64,000 nucleotides of DNA. Origin: Porphyromonas sp. oral taxon 275 (GTDB lineage: Bacteria; Bacteroidota; Bacteroidia; Bacteroidales; Porphyromonadaceae). Positions 50,421 to 58,933 of this stretch are shown here, one piece after another (the first letter of the stretch is position 1; each line of letters begins with the position of its first letter). Below the pieces are notes generated by a model, which worked only from the letters and a program-made list of their open reading frames with translations, was not told the origin of the DNA and did no database searches. The stretch lies in contig NZ_CP072333.1 in NCBI RefSeq assembly GCF_018127745.1, positions 558,001 through 622,000 on the forward strand, written 5' to 3'. The translations under genes and the position numbers were made by a program.

Positions 50421-51784
50421 TAGTGCTGGGGATAGATCTTGTAGAACTCGGCGACGGCCTCGATGCCCTTGTAGAAGACATCGAGCGGCATGTTTTCATT
50501 GGGCGAGTGGATAGCGTTGCTCTCCAGCCCGAAGCCCATGAGGATGGTCTTGATACCGAAGACGCGCTCGAAGGCCGCGATGATGGGGATGCTCCCGCCA
50601 CGGCGTACGGCTAGCGGGCGCTTGCCGAAGGCCACGCCTACAGCCTCCTCAGCAGCCTTGTAGGCGGGTAGGTCGATGGGGCAGAGGTAGGCCTCGCCAC
50701 CGTGCATCGGGGTGACCTCGACGCGGACGTACTTAGGTGCGATGCTTTTGATGTAGTCGATGAAGGCCTGGCTCACCTGGTGGTGATCCTGGTTCGCCAC
50801 GAGGCGGCAGGAGACCTTGGCGTAGGCCTTGGAGGGGAGGACGGTCTTGGAGCCTTCGCCCTGATAGCCGCCCCAGATGCCGCAGACGTCGAAGCTAGGG
50901 CGGCAGCTATTGCGCTCCAGCGTGTGGTAGCCCTTCTCGCCGAAGAGGGCATCGACGTCGAGGAACTTCTTGTACTGCTCCTCGTCGAAGGGGATCTGGG
51001 CGATCATGGCGCGCTCCTCGTCCGTCAGGTCGACGACCGCGTCATAGAAGTGGGGGATGGTGATGCGCCCATCGGCGTCCTGCACCTGGGCGATGAGCTT
51101 GCAGAGCTCGTTGATGGGATTGGCCACCGCACCGCCGAAGTGACCCGAGTGCAGGTCGTGGTTGGCACCCGTCACCTCGATCTGCCAGTAGGCTAGCCCG
51201 CGTAGCCCCGTGGTGAGCGAGGGCGTCTCGGCGCTGACCATACTGGTGTCGGAGACGATGATGTTGTCTGCGCGCAGCATCTCGAGGTGCTCGCGGCAGA
51301 ACTGCTCCAGGTGCGTCGAGCCGATCTCCTCCTCGCCCTCGAAGAGGAACTTCACATTGCAGCGTACCAGCCCAAGCGCTAGTGCCGTCTCGAAGCCCTT
51401 GACCTGGATCATCGACTGACCCTTGTCGTCGTCGGCGCCACGTGCCCAGATGTGGCCGTCGCGTACCTCGGGGGCGAAGGGTTCGCTCTTCCATAGCTCG
51501 AGGGGCTCGGGGGGCATGACGTCGTAGTGGGCATAGACGAGGATGGTGGGGAGCTTGGGGTCGAGCTCGTAGTGCCCGAAGACAATGGGGTTGCCCGCCG
51601 TCTGGTAGATCTCCACGGTCTGGACGCCGAGGCTGCGGAGATGGTCACGCCAGTGCTCGGCACAGCGCTGCATATCGCTCTTGTGCTCGCTCTTGGCGCT
51701 GACGCTGGGGATACGGATGAGGGCGAAGAGGTCCTCGAGGAAGCGTGCCTGGTGCTGCTGGATGAATTCCTTGATCTGGCTCAT
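50420..51784 (-). CDS. M20-family dipeptidase (454 aa)
   Basis: A co-catalytic zinc peptidase. Motifs: TILVYAHYDVMPPEPLELWK (first His-Asp), IWARGADDDKGQSM (bridging Asp), FLFEGEEEIGSTHLEQF (Glu pair), and a dimerisation domain between ~190 and 340. The C-terminal metal His is in the NAIHSPNENMPLDVF motif. Length and motifs match CNDP/DapE-like dipeptidases that cleave peptides taken up by proteolytic Bacteroidales. No signal peptide, so cytoplasmic. Confidence 0.92.
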   Translation of the reverse strand: MSQIKEFIQQHQARFLEDLFALIRIPSVSAKSEHKSDMQRCAEHWRDHLRSLGVQTVEIYQTAGNPIVFGHYELDPKLPTILVYAHYDVMPPEPLELWKSEPFAPEVRDGHIWARGADDDKGQSMIQVKGFETALALGLVRCNVKFLFEGEEEIGSTHLEQFCREHLEMLRADNIIVSDTSMVSAETPSLTTGLRGLAYWQIEVTGANHDLHSGHFGGAVANPINELCKLIAQVQDADGRITIPHFYDAVVDLTDEERAMIAQIPFDEEQYKKFLDVDALFGEKGYHTLERNSCRPSFDVCGIWGGYQGEGSKTVLPSKAYAKVSCRLVANQDHHQVSQAFIDYIKSIAPKYVRVEVTPMHGGEAYLCPIDLPAYKAAEEAVGVAFGKRPLAVRRGGSIPIIAAFERVFGIKTILMGFGLESNAIHSPNENMPLDVFYKGIEAVAEFYKIYPQH

Positions 51785-51820
51785 GATACTGCTGTACTTT
51801 AGGGTAGTGATAGGGGGAGA

Positions 51821-52363
51821 TCAGCTGATGTCGGCCTCCTCCTCGAGGGGCTGATCGCTGAAGATGATGCTGGTGGCACCGAGGGTGATGACGTCGCCAC
51901 TCTGGAGATAGACCGACTCGCGGGGGCCGAGGATCTGCCCGGAGACGAAGGTGCCCACGTGGCTATCGTCGTCGGAGAGGGCGAAGCGTAGGGTGCCCGT
52001 CTTGCCCTGGGTGACCTTGATGATGGCGTGATGCCTGTCCATACTGGGGTCGCCCGTGATGATGGGGATGTCGGTCTCGGTGTCCTTGTTGCGGCGGCCG
52101 ATGCGGTTGACTCCTAGGTATAGGGGGAAGGTCTGCTTGTAGCCGAAGCCGTTCTCCACCACCAGCAGGTGCCCCACGCTCTCACGCTCAGGGCGGGGCT
52201 GCTTGCCCTCCTCCTTGGGGAGACGTAGCTTGAGGTTGAGCTGATGCGTGCAGCTGGGGCAGACGATGGAGAAGCGCTCCTCACCGCGCTCACGCAGCTG
52301 GCGCAGGCGCTCTGCCGTCAGGACGATGGGGTTGTCACACTTGGGGCAAAAGATCTTCTTCAT
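51821..52363 (-). CDS. Zinc-ribbon plus FHA-domain protein (180 aa)
   Basis: The N-terminal ~45 residues contain two CxxC pairs (IFCPKCDNPIVL, SIVCPSCTHQLNL), a zinc-ribbon-like fold. Residues ~80-165 are an FHA phosphopeptide-binding domain with NRIGRRNKDTETDIPI, DPSMDRHHAIIK and the closing SDDDSHVGTFVSGQIL. It lacks a kinase partner in the window. It starts one base before the S41 protease stop region (52365), so both are in one unit. Confidence 0.87.
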   Translation of the reverse strand: MKKIFCPKCDNPIVLTAERLRQLRERGEERFSIVCPSCTHQLNLKLRLPKEEGKQPRPERESVGHLLVVENGFGYKQTFPLYLGVNRIGRRNKDTETDIPIITGDPSMDRHHAIIKVTQGKTGTLRFALSDDDSHVGTFVSGQILGPRESVYLQSGDVITLGATSIIFSDQPLEEEADIS

Positions 52364-52364
52364 G

Positions 52365-53942
52365 CTACTTCTTTGCTGGGGGACTAAGGAGCTGGCGGTA
52401 GCGCGTGCCGTCGGCCAGGAGTTTGAGGCCCTCGGCGATGACCTTATCCTCCGTCACGCCACGCTCGCGAGCTCCACGGTCGTAGTAGTAGCGGGTAAGG
52501 ATGCTCGTCGTCAGCTGGCGCTCGATGGCGGCCTTGTGGTAGTCAAGGTCGTGCTTGAGGTCGGGGACGAGCAGCGTCTTGAGGCGCTCGAACTCCGCCT
52601 TGGTACGCTCGTAGTAGCCCTCGAACTTAGCTAGGTCCTCCAGTCGCTTCAGCTCCTTGCTGCTCTGACGGTCGTAGTCGAACTTCTTGTCGATCATGTA
52701 CTGGGAGAAGTCGGCATAGTCCGCGGCGCTGAGACGGAACTCTAGGGGTGAGGCGATGGTCTTGTGCTGCTGCGTGTAGCGCGTGACCCAGTCGAAGGCA
52801 TCATTATTATAGGTCAGGTAGAAGAGCATCGTGGGCAGGCTGTCCGCCGTGACCTTGACGTCGGGGAGGATCCCCCCAGCGTCACGTACCTCACGGCCTG
52901 CCCGCGTGTGGAAGACCTGCGTCAGGCTGTCGGGCGTGACCTGCTCGCCCTTGCCCTCACGTACCGAGCGGTAGTTGATACGCTGGATGCAGCGACCGCT
53001 GGGAATATAGTACTTGGCCGTCGTCAGCTTGATCGTGCCGTCGTAAGGGAGCTGCATCGTCGTCTGCACAAGCCCCTTGCCGTAGCTCTTCTGACCCATC
53101 ACGACGGCGCGGTCCATATCCTGCAGCGCGCCACTGACGATCTCGGAGGCGGAGGCTGAGGAGCCGTCGATGAGGACGACCAGCGGCAGCTCCGTGTCTA
53201 GGGGCTTGGCGGAGGTCCGGTAGGTCATCTCCTGTCGGGTGGATAGGGCACGTCCGCGGGTGGTCACGACGACCTGTCCCGCGGGGACGAAGAAGTTCAC
53301 GATCTTGATCGCCTCGTCGATGAGGCCCCCGCCGTTGCCACGTAGGTCGAGGATGAGGCCCTTGAGTGCCTTGCGTCCCTTGAGGTCAAGGAGGGCGCGC
53401 TTGACCTCCTCGGCAGCGGTGTTGGGGAAGCTCGTCAGCGCGATGTAGCCGTAGTCCTTACCCACGATCCCGTAGTAGGGCACGGGGTTGACCTGCACCT
53501 GCTCACGTTTGAAGGAGAAGAGCTGGGGCTTGGGCGCCCCTGGGCGTTGCACGAGGATGGTGATCTTGCTTCCGGGGCTGCCCTTGAGGGCCGCGCTCAC
53601 CAGCTCGCTGGTGGAGCGGCGGAAGTCCTTGCCGTCGACCTCGAGGATGATGTCCCCTGCCTTGAGCCCTACCTTAGCTGCAGGCATGCCCTCCATAGGG
53701 CTGTTGATGATGATGGTGCTGTCGGGGCGCTGCGAGATGATGGAGCCAATGCCGCCATATTCGCCTGTGGTCATGAGGCGGAGCTTGTCGTTGTCCTCCG
53801 CAGAGTAGTACTCCGTGTAGGGGTCGAGGCTCTCGAGCATGCTCGCCAGCCCGAGGCGGCTGAGCTGCTTGAGGTCGACGCTGTCGACGAAGTAGCGGTC
53901 CAGCAGCGCCATCGACGAGCCGAGGACGTCGATCGCCTGCAT
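52365..53942 (-). CDS. S41-family C-terminal processing protease, N-terminus frameshifted (525 aa as read)
   Basis: From M at 53942: helical N-terminal part (LDRYFVDSVDLKQLSRLGLA), PDZ domain (SPMEGMPAAKVGLKAGDIIL), and S41 protease core with LKGLILDLRGNGGGLIDEAI, the nucleophile Ser in GSSASASEIVSGAL and the general-base Lys in MGQKSYGKGLVQTTM. The C-terminal part is helical. The export signal needed by this periplasmic enzyme lies upstream in a different frame (53943-54045). Sequence between suggests a 7-bp duplication at 53972-53985. Either the gene is broken, a sequencing error exists, or it is phase variable. Confidence 0.88.
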   Translation of the reverse strand: MQAIDVLGSSMALLDRYFVDSVDLKQLSRLGLASMLESLDPYTEYYSAEDNDKLRLMTTGEYGGIGSIISQRPDSTIIINSPMEGMPAAKVGLKAGDIILEVDGKDFRRSTSELVSAALKGSPGSKITILVQRPGAPKPQLFSFKREQVQVNPVPYYGIVGKDYGYIALTSFPNTAAEEVKRALLDLKGRKALKGLILDLRGNGGGLIDEAIKIVNFFVPAGQVVVTTRGRALSTRQEMTYRTSAKPLDTELPLVVLIDGSSASASEIVSGALQDMDRAVVMGQKSYGKGLVQTTMQLPYDGTIKLTTAKYYIPSGRCIQRINYRSVREGKGEQVTPDSLTQVFHTRAGREVRDAGGILPDVKVTADSLPTMLFYLTYNNDAFDWVTRYTQQHKTIASPLEFRLSAADYADFSQYMIDKKFDYDRQSSKELKRLEDLAKFEGYYERTKAEFERLKTLLVPDLKHDLDYHKAAIERQLTTSILTRYYYDRGARERGVTEDKVIAEGLKLLADGTRYRQLLSPPAKK

Positions 53943-54045
53943 GTAGTTGAACTTGTTGTCCTGCTTGGGCTGGGCGCTGCGCGCTGAGGGGGAGGATGCA
54001 GGCTAGGGAGAGCAGCGCGAGGCTAGCTCTATGTAGTAGACGCAT
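53943..54045 (-). pseudogene. Out-of-frame signal peptide of the S41 protease
   Basis: An ATG at 54045 opens MRLLHRASLALLSLACILPL then SAQ, a good Sec signal peptide. The frame that continues from it does not encode the protease. The protease frame reads back as SAQPKQDNKFNYMQAIDVLG. Both frames contain SAQ, encoded by adjacent 7-bp near-copies (GGGCGCT 53972-53978 and GCGCGCT 53979-53985 on plus). Removing one copy joins signal and protease. Confidence 0.7.
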
Positions 54046-54091
54046 AGGTGAGAGGTCTATTAGCTGTATATAAAGTGAGGAGCAGGACACC

Positions 54092-54784
54092 TCAGTGCCG
54101 CTCCCCGAAGAGTGCCGAGCCGATACGTACGTGCGTGGCGCCCTCCTCTAGGGCTAGGGGGTAGTCCCCACTCATGCCCATGGAGCGGATGGTGAAGCGC
54201 TCGCTGTCGACCCACCCCGAGCGGAGGAGCTGTGCGTGGAGCTCGGCCACTCGGGCAAATTCGCCCCGTACCTGGGCGCTGTCCTCGGTATTGCTGGCCA
54301 TAGCCATCAGTCCGCGTAGCTCGATGCCTCGGTAGTGCTCGGGCTCGTGGTGGATGCGCTCGACGAGCTGCAGGAGCTTCTCGGGGCTGAAGCCGCTCTT
54401 GGTCTCCTCCTCGGCCACGTAGACCTCGAGGAGGATGGGGATACGACGGCCCACGCGCTGCCCCTGGCGGTTGATCTCCTCGAGGAGTCGCTCGGAGGTC
54501 ACGCTCTCGATCATGTGGATGAAGGGGGCGAGGTACTTGACCTTATTGGTCTGTAGGGGGCCGATGAAGTGCCAGACGATGTCAGGGCAGTCGGCGGCAA
54601 GGGCCTCATGCTTGGCCACGAGCTCCTGCACGCGGCTCTCGCCGAAGAGGCGCTGCCCCAGCTCGTAGCTGAGGCGTACGTAGTCGGCGGGGTGGAACTT
54701 CGATACCGCCACCAGCTCGGCGCGCCCTGCGAGGCTTGCGCGGACTTCGCTGAGTCGTGCGGCTAGTTCGTCTTTACTTAGCAT
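54092..54784 (-). CDS. YggS-family PLP homeostasis protein (230 aa)
   Basis: A PLP-binding alanine-racemase-like N-terminal-domain protein. The PLP lysine is K29 (LVAVSKFHPADYV). Other signatures: LFGESRVQELVAKHE, IVWHFIGPLQTNKVKYLAPF, and FTIRSMGMSGDYPLALEEGA with HVRIGSALFGER at the end. It controls free PLP and branched-chain amino acid balance. It overlaps the upstream DUF4494 gene by 11 bases. Confidence 0.95.
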   Translation of the reverse strand: MLSKDELAARLSEVRASLAGRAELVAVSKFHPADYVRLSYELGQRLFGESRVQELVAKHEALAADCPDIVWHFIGPLQTNKVKYLAPFIHMIESVTSERLLEEINRQGQRVGRRIPILLEVYVAEEETKSGFSPEKLLQLVERIHHEPEHYRGIELRGLMAMASNTEDSAQVRGEFARVAELHAQLLRSGWVDSERFTIRSMGMSGDYPLALEEGATHVRIGSALFGERH

Positions 54785-55235
54785 CCTTGGCTGGTGCTAC
54801 ATACTGGTAGACGTCCATGATCTGCGTCTCGGTGATCGAGGCGAGCTCATAGGCCGAGAGCTGTCCGTCCATCTGGGCGGTGAGCTCCTTGACGGCTCCC
54901 TGTAGGCTGTCGCTCTTGACGATCATCTGTGCGGCGGTACGCTTCTCCTTGCCGCTCTTCTCGTCGACGGTGACGAAGTTCACCTTGGCGCGGTAGTAGC
55001 GGTCGTGGTCTGGGTCCTCGCTGAGGAAGAGCTCCGCGATGCGTGCGCGGCGTATGTTCACCACCTCGAGGTCGCCGCCGCCGATGGCTGCGAAGGGGGT
55101 CACCTCCTCGATGATGCGCTTCTCTGCCTCTGTGAAGCTGAGGGCATCTACCAGGTAGCTCTCTGATACCTTAGCCGTACCTAGGTTGTCCGTCTGTCGC
55201 TCGTAGGACACCTTGCATTCAAACCAATAGTTCAT
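54774..55235 (-). CDS. DUF4494-family protein (153 aa)
   Basis: A 153-residue soluble protein beginning MNYWFECKVSYERQTDNLGT and containing VSESYLVDALSFTEAEKRII, VNIRRARIAELFLSEDPDHD and YYRAKVNFVTVDEKSGKEKR. This matches DUF4494, a family found almost only in Bacteroidetes and often next to yggS, as here (11-base overlap). Function is not known. Confidence 0.88.
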   Translation of the reverse strand: MNYWFECKVSYERQTDNLGTAKVSESYLVDALSFTEAEKRIIEEVTPFAAIGGGDLEVVNIRRARIAELFLSEDPDHDRYYRAKVNFVTVDEKSGKEKRTAAQMIVKSDSLQGAVKELTAQMDGQLSAYELASITETQIMDVYQYVAPAKDAK

Positions 55236-55299
55236 CTTGGGTATGTCTTAGTCTTTGTGGGTCTATATATAATGTATGTAGCTAACGCAGCAGCTGGGG

Positions 55300-57123
55300 C
55301 TATTCGGCATATAGGCCAGCGATGGCCTCGGCGAAGTGCTCGTTGATGACCTTGCGGCGGATCTTGAGCGTGTTGGTTAGCTCGCCTCGCTCGAGGCTAA
55401 AGGGCTCGGTGAGCAGGACGAAGCGCTTGACCTTCTCGTACTGAGCCACCGTGCTCAGCGCCTGCTCGATGTGGGTGGTCATCAGTCGATGTACCTCGTG
55501 GTCGCCCGCCAGAGCCACATCGCTCTGCGTCATATCGACCCCGCGGGCCTCGGCCTCGCGCCTGAGCAGCTCCCAGTTGGGGTAGATCAGCGCACTGACG
55601 AACTTGTAGCCGTCGCCGATGATGGCTACCTGCTCGATGATGGGGTCTAGGGTAAGCATCCCCTCCAGCATCTGTGGGGCGATGTACTTCCCGTTGGCGG
55701 TCTTGAAGAGGTCCTTGAGGCGCTCGGTGAAGTAGAGGACGTCACCCTCCAGGCGACCAGCGTCTCCAGTGCGGAAGTAGCCGTCCTCGGTGAAGGCCTC
55801 TGCGTTGGCCTCCTCATTATTGTAGTAGCCCTGCATCACGCTGGGCCCCTTGATGAGGATTTCGCTTGTCTCAGGATCGATGCGCACCTGTAGGGTGGGC
55901 ATGATGGTCCCGATACTCGTCGGGTCGAAGCCTACCAGCGGGCAGGAGCTGACCGTGGCCGTGCTCTCTGAGAGGCCGTAGCCGAGGCAGATGGGCACGC
56001 CAATCGAGCGCATGAAGCGGTAGATCTCTACCGAGAGTGCAGCGCCAGCCGTGGGGAAAAACTTGCCGCGCTGTATGCCTATGGCCTGCTTGACCTTCAT
56101 GAAGAGGGTGTGGTCATAGAGCTTGAAGAGGGCATTGAGCCACAGCGGAGGGCGCTTGCCCTCGTTGACATAGTCGAAGAAGTAGCGCTCCCCGATGCGT
56201 ATCGCGTGGCGCATGATCCCACGGATGGGGCGGGGGGACTGCTCGATCTTCTGCTGTACGCCAGCGTAGACTTTCTCCCAGAAGCGGGGTACATTGCTCA
56301 TCATCGTGGGGCGCACCTCGGGTAGGGCCTCGAGGATCTTCTTGGGGTCGCTCAGTACAGCTACGCAGCAGCCCATGCTGAGGCAGAGGTAGCACCAGGC
56401 CTTCTCGAGGATGTGATTGAGCGGGAGGAAGCACATCGAGGTGTCGCGGGGCGACATGAAGGGGTACTTCAGCTGGTGCGCGTACATCTGCTCGATGAAG
56501 TTGCTGTGGTGCAGCAGGACGCCCTTGCTACGCCCCGAGGTGCCCGAGGTGTAGATGATGACGGCTAGATCGCTCGCCAGCGCCTGGCTGGCGGTGACGT
56601 TGGCCTTGTTCTCATAGGCCACGGCATCACCGCGGCGGATGAACTCATCGTAGTACGTGCTGGTCGTGTCGCCTGGGGCAAGGACGACCTCGGGGTCGAT
56701 GATGATGAGCTGACGTAGGACCTCGGAGCGCTGCTGCACCTCGTAGGCATTGTTGTACTGGAACTGTCCGCCGACGAACATCGTCGCTACCTGGGCGTCC
56801 TCGATGACGAACTGCACCTGCTCGGGCGTGCTCGTGGCGTAGAGCGGCACCGAGACGCCGCGCATCATGAAGAGCCCTAGCTCGGCAGCGATGCCCTCGA
56901 CGGTGTTCGGGGAGTAGATGCTGACCTTGTCCCCAGGCTGGAGCTGGAGCCAGGCGAAGCCCTTAGCCGCAGCGAGACACCGGTCGGCTACCTGTTCGCC
57001 CGAGAGCTTGACCCAGCGCCCCGAGACCTTGTCGTGGTAGCGGAGCATGGGTTTATTGGGGTAGCGGAGGCGGAACTGGTGGGGGTACTCAGCGAGGTGA
57101 TATTTGGGGTAGGGTGTTGTCAT
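55300..57123 (-). CDS. Long-chain acyl-CoA synthetase, AMP-forming (607 aa)
   Basis: A ligase that activates fatty acids with ATP and CoA. The P-loop-like AMP-binding motif YTSGTSGRSKGVLLHHSN is followed by FLPLNHILEKAWCYLCLSMG, GYGLSESTATVSSCPLVGF, GYFRTGDAGRLEGDVLYFTE and the C-terminal catalytic region with RLKDLFKTANGKYIAPQMLE. The length (about 600) and motifs fit the long-chain FadD15-type enzymes. A CAAAGATA box lies upstream (57185-57192). Confidence 0.94.
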   Translation of the reverse strand: MTTPYPKYHLAEYPHQFRLRYPNKPMLRYHDKVSGRWVKLSGEQVADRCLAAAKGFAWLQLQPGDKVSIYSPNTVEGIAAELGLFMMRGVSVPLYATSTPEQVQFVIEDAQVATMFVGGQFQYNNAYEVQQRSEVLRQLIIIDPEVVLAPGDTTSTYYDEFIRRGDAVAYENKANVTASQALASDLAVIIYTSGTSGRSKGVLLHHSNFIEQMYAHQLKYPFMSPRDTSMCFLPLNHILEKAWCYLCLSMGCCVAVLSDPKKILEALPEVRPTMMSNVPRFWEKVYAGVQQKIEQSPRPIRGIMRHAIRIGERYFFDYVNEGKRPPLWLNALFKLYDHTLFMKVKQAIGIQRGKFFPTAGAALSVEIYRFMRSIGVPICLGYGLSESTATVSSCPLVGFDPTSIGTIMPTLQVRIDPETSEILIKGPSVMQGYYNNEEANAEAFTEDGYFRTGDAGRLEGDVLYFTERLKDLFKTANGKYIAPQMLEGMLTLDPIIEQVAIIGDGYKFVSALIYPNWELLRREAEARGVDMTQSDVALAGDHEVHRLMTTHIEQALSTVAQYEKVKRFVLLTEPFSLERGELTNTLKIRRKVINEHFAEAIAGLYAE

Positions 57124-57184
57124 TGCGACGCGTTACAAGGGTGATCGTGTACCCATCACCGCTCTAGGCGGGGTACTATTACTA

Positions 57185-57192
57185 CAAAGATA
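57185..57192 (-). promoter_or_regulatory. Possible -7 box for the acyl-CoA synthetase
   Basis: Minus-strand TATCTTTG, 61 bases upstream of the start. No TTTG/TTG at the expected spacing upstream. Confidence 0.45.
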
Positions 57193-57418
57193 CTGCGATT
57201 ACTCGGATTTGCTTCGGTCTTGTCTCCGCGCTTCTGTGCGCCTCCTATACCTATATATAAGGGGACTTCTCCCGCTGCGCTGGATAGCTCTGCCGCTTTA
57301 CTTGGCTGCTCGTCTTGGATAAGGATGCTACTACTTAGCTGGGGTTCTTCGAGCCTCTCGCTAAGGCTGTGCCGAGGCTAAGTTCCCCCGCCACGTAAGC
57401 TGTGAGCTAAGGGGGAGC

Positions 57419-57506
57419 TCGCTGAGGGATATCCGTCAGCGAGCTGAGGGGCGTCTGTGAGGCGGCTGACTGATAGCCGTGGGCGGGCTGAGGGGTATCG
57501 GTCAGC
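57419..57506 (-). repeat. 22-bp repeat array 7 (four units)
   Basis: Units at 57419, 57441, 57463 and 57485. The first, TCGCTGAGGGATATCCGTCA plus GC, is near consensus; the middle two are degenerate. It lies between the divergent acyl-CoA synthetase and rplM. The remaining stretches 57193-57418 and 57507-57690 show nothing I can assign. Confidence 0.78.
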
Positions 57507-57691
57507 GTGCTCCGAGCTCGGGGCGCGTGGGGTGGGGGATAGGGAGGCCTTAGCTAAGGGGCTGCTTGTGACGACTTGAGGGGATTGTTTGGAAGGGCAG
57601 GTGTGTATGTGGAGGTGCCGCTGAGCCAGGCTGGAGGGCAAGGCGAAGATGGGGAAGTCGCGGGGCTTAGGCAGGTGCTGTGAGGAGGCTA

Positions 57692-57721
57692 TTGCTGGGC
57701 GCTTGAAATTTTGTATCTTTG
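57692..57721 (+). promoter_or_regulatory. Bacteroidetes-type promoter for rplM-rpsI
   Basis: TTG at 57692-57694, a 19-bp spacer, then TATCTTTG at 57714-57721. The rplM start lies about 190 bases downstream, leaving a long leader. Confidence 0.8.
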
Positions 57722-57726
57722 TGCGC

Positions 57727-57908
57727 TGTTTATCAAATAGTACCCCTACGAATCCGCCGACTGAGGGTGGCTGCTCTTCCCCAAGCGAAGGGCGCACTCG
57801 TGCGAGATCAGTGTCCAATCTGTATGATCTCGTGGCGGCTGTATGGTCATCCAAAGCAGGAGTGGATCGTGGGTTTGTCTAACTTAATCATTATTAACAA
57901 CAGAAGTA
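57727..57908 (+). promoter_or_regulatory. Long 5' leader of rplM, possible L13 autoregulatory leader
   Basis: About 180 bases of untranslated leader with local inverted repeats (for example CGCACTCGTGCG, and GATCAG/CTGTATGATC region). A structured L13 leader has been described for Bacteroidia, and the position fits, but I cannot verify the consensus by eye. Confidence 0.4.
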
Positions 57909-58364
57909 ATGGACACGCTAAGTTTCAAGACTGTCTCAGCTAACAAGGCGACCGCTCAGAAGGAGTGGGTCGTAGTGGACGCTGCGGGTCAGAGCTTGGG
58001 TCGTGTATGCTCCAAGGTGGCTAAGCTCCTCCGCGGTAAGTACAAGCCCAACTTCACGCCACACGTCGACTGTGGCGACAACGTCATCATCATCAACGCC
58101 GACAAGGTCGTCCTCACGGGTAAGAAGTGGGATGATCGCGTCTACCTGAAGTTCTCGGGCTACCCTGGTGGTCAGCGCAGCTTCAGCCCCCGCTTCCTGC
58201 AGGCTAAGGGCTCTGATCGCCTCTTCCGCAAGGTCGTCAAGGGTATGCTGCCTAAGAATCGCCTCGGTGCAGCTATCCTCGACAACCTCTACGTCTATGA
58301 CGGCGCAGAGCACAAGCATGAGGCTCAGCAGCCCCGCGTCATCGACATCAACACGCTCAAGTAA
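57909..58364 (+). CDS. rplM: 50S ribosomal protein L13 (151 aa)
   Basis: An early-assembly large-subunit protein. It contains WVVVDAAGQSLGRVCSKVAK, LLRGKYKPNFTPHVDCGDNV, VLTGKKWDDRVYLKFSGYPG and GMLPKNRLGAAILDNLYVYD, all strongly conserved. Typical length for Bacteroidetes. First gene of rplM-rpsI-rpsB-tsf. Confidence 0.97.
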   Translation: MDTLSFKTVSANKATAQKEWVVVDAAGQSLGRVCSKVAKLLRGKYKPNFTPHVDCGDNVIIINADKVVLTGKKWDDRVYLKFSGYPGGQRSFSPRFLQAKGSDRLFRKVVKGMLPKNRLGAAILDNLYVYDGAEHKHEAQQPRVIDINTLK

Positions 58365-58376
58365 TACTCAGGACAG

Positions 58377-58763
58377 ATGGAAATGATCAATGCTATTGGC
58401 CGTCGCAAGGCCGCCGTCGCTCGTGTATACGTAGCAGCTGGTAGCGGTAAGATCACGATCAACAAGCGTGATATCGCTACCTACTTCCCCTCCTCTATCC
58501 TCCAGTACATCGTCCGCCAGCCTCTGTCGGTCCTCGATGTAGTAGAGAAGTACGACATCAAGATCAACCTCAAGGGTGGTGGCTTCAAGGGTCAGAGCGA
58601 AGCAGCTCGCCTGGCTATCGCTCGTGCGCTGGTCAAGATCAATGCCGAGGACAAGCCTGCACTCCGTGCCGAAGGCTTCCTGACGCGTGACTCCCGTGTC
58701 GTCGAACGTAAGAAGCCAGGTCGCCCCAAGGCACGCAAGCGCTTCCAGTTCAGCAAGCGTTAA
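58377..58763 (+). CDS. rpsI: 30S ribosomal protein S9 (128 aa)
   Basis: Contains INAIGRRKAAVARVYVAAGS, GGGFKGQSEAARLAIARALV and the basic C-terminus RPKARKRFQFSKR that reaches the P-site tRNA. It starts 12 bases after rplM. The start could be the ATG at 58377 or 58383; the second gives the more usual MINAIGRRK opening. Confidence 0.97.
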   Translation: MEMINAIGRRKAAVARVYVAAGSGKITINKRDIATYFPSSILQYIVRQPLSVLDVVEKYDIKINLKGGGFKGQSEAARLAIARALVKINAEDKPALRAEGFLTRDSRVVERKKPGRPKARKRFQFSKR

Positions 58764-58933
58764 GATCGGTCACCAGGTGTGCTGCCTAGCGTGTGCCGCC
58801 TGATCCGACTTATCTCGCGTTTAGTATCTAAACCGCCTAGAGCTACAGCCTAGCTTGCTCCTCGAGCCCGAGAGGCTGTCCTACCAGACGGTTGAAAGTA
58901 ATCCAGTTACATTTATAGAACGTAAACGAAATC

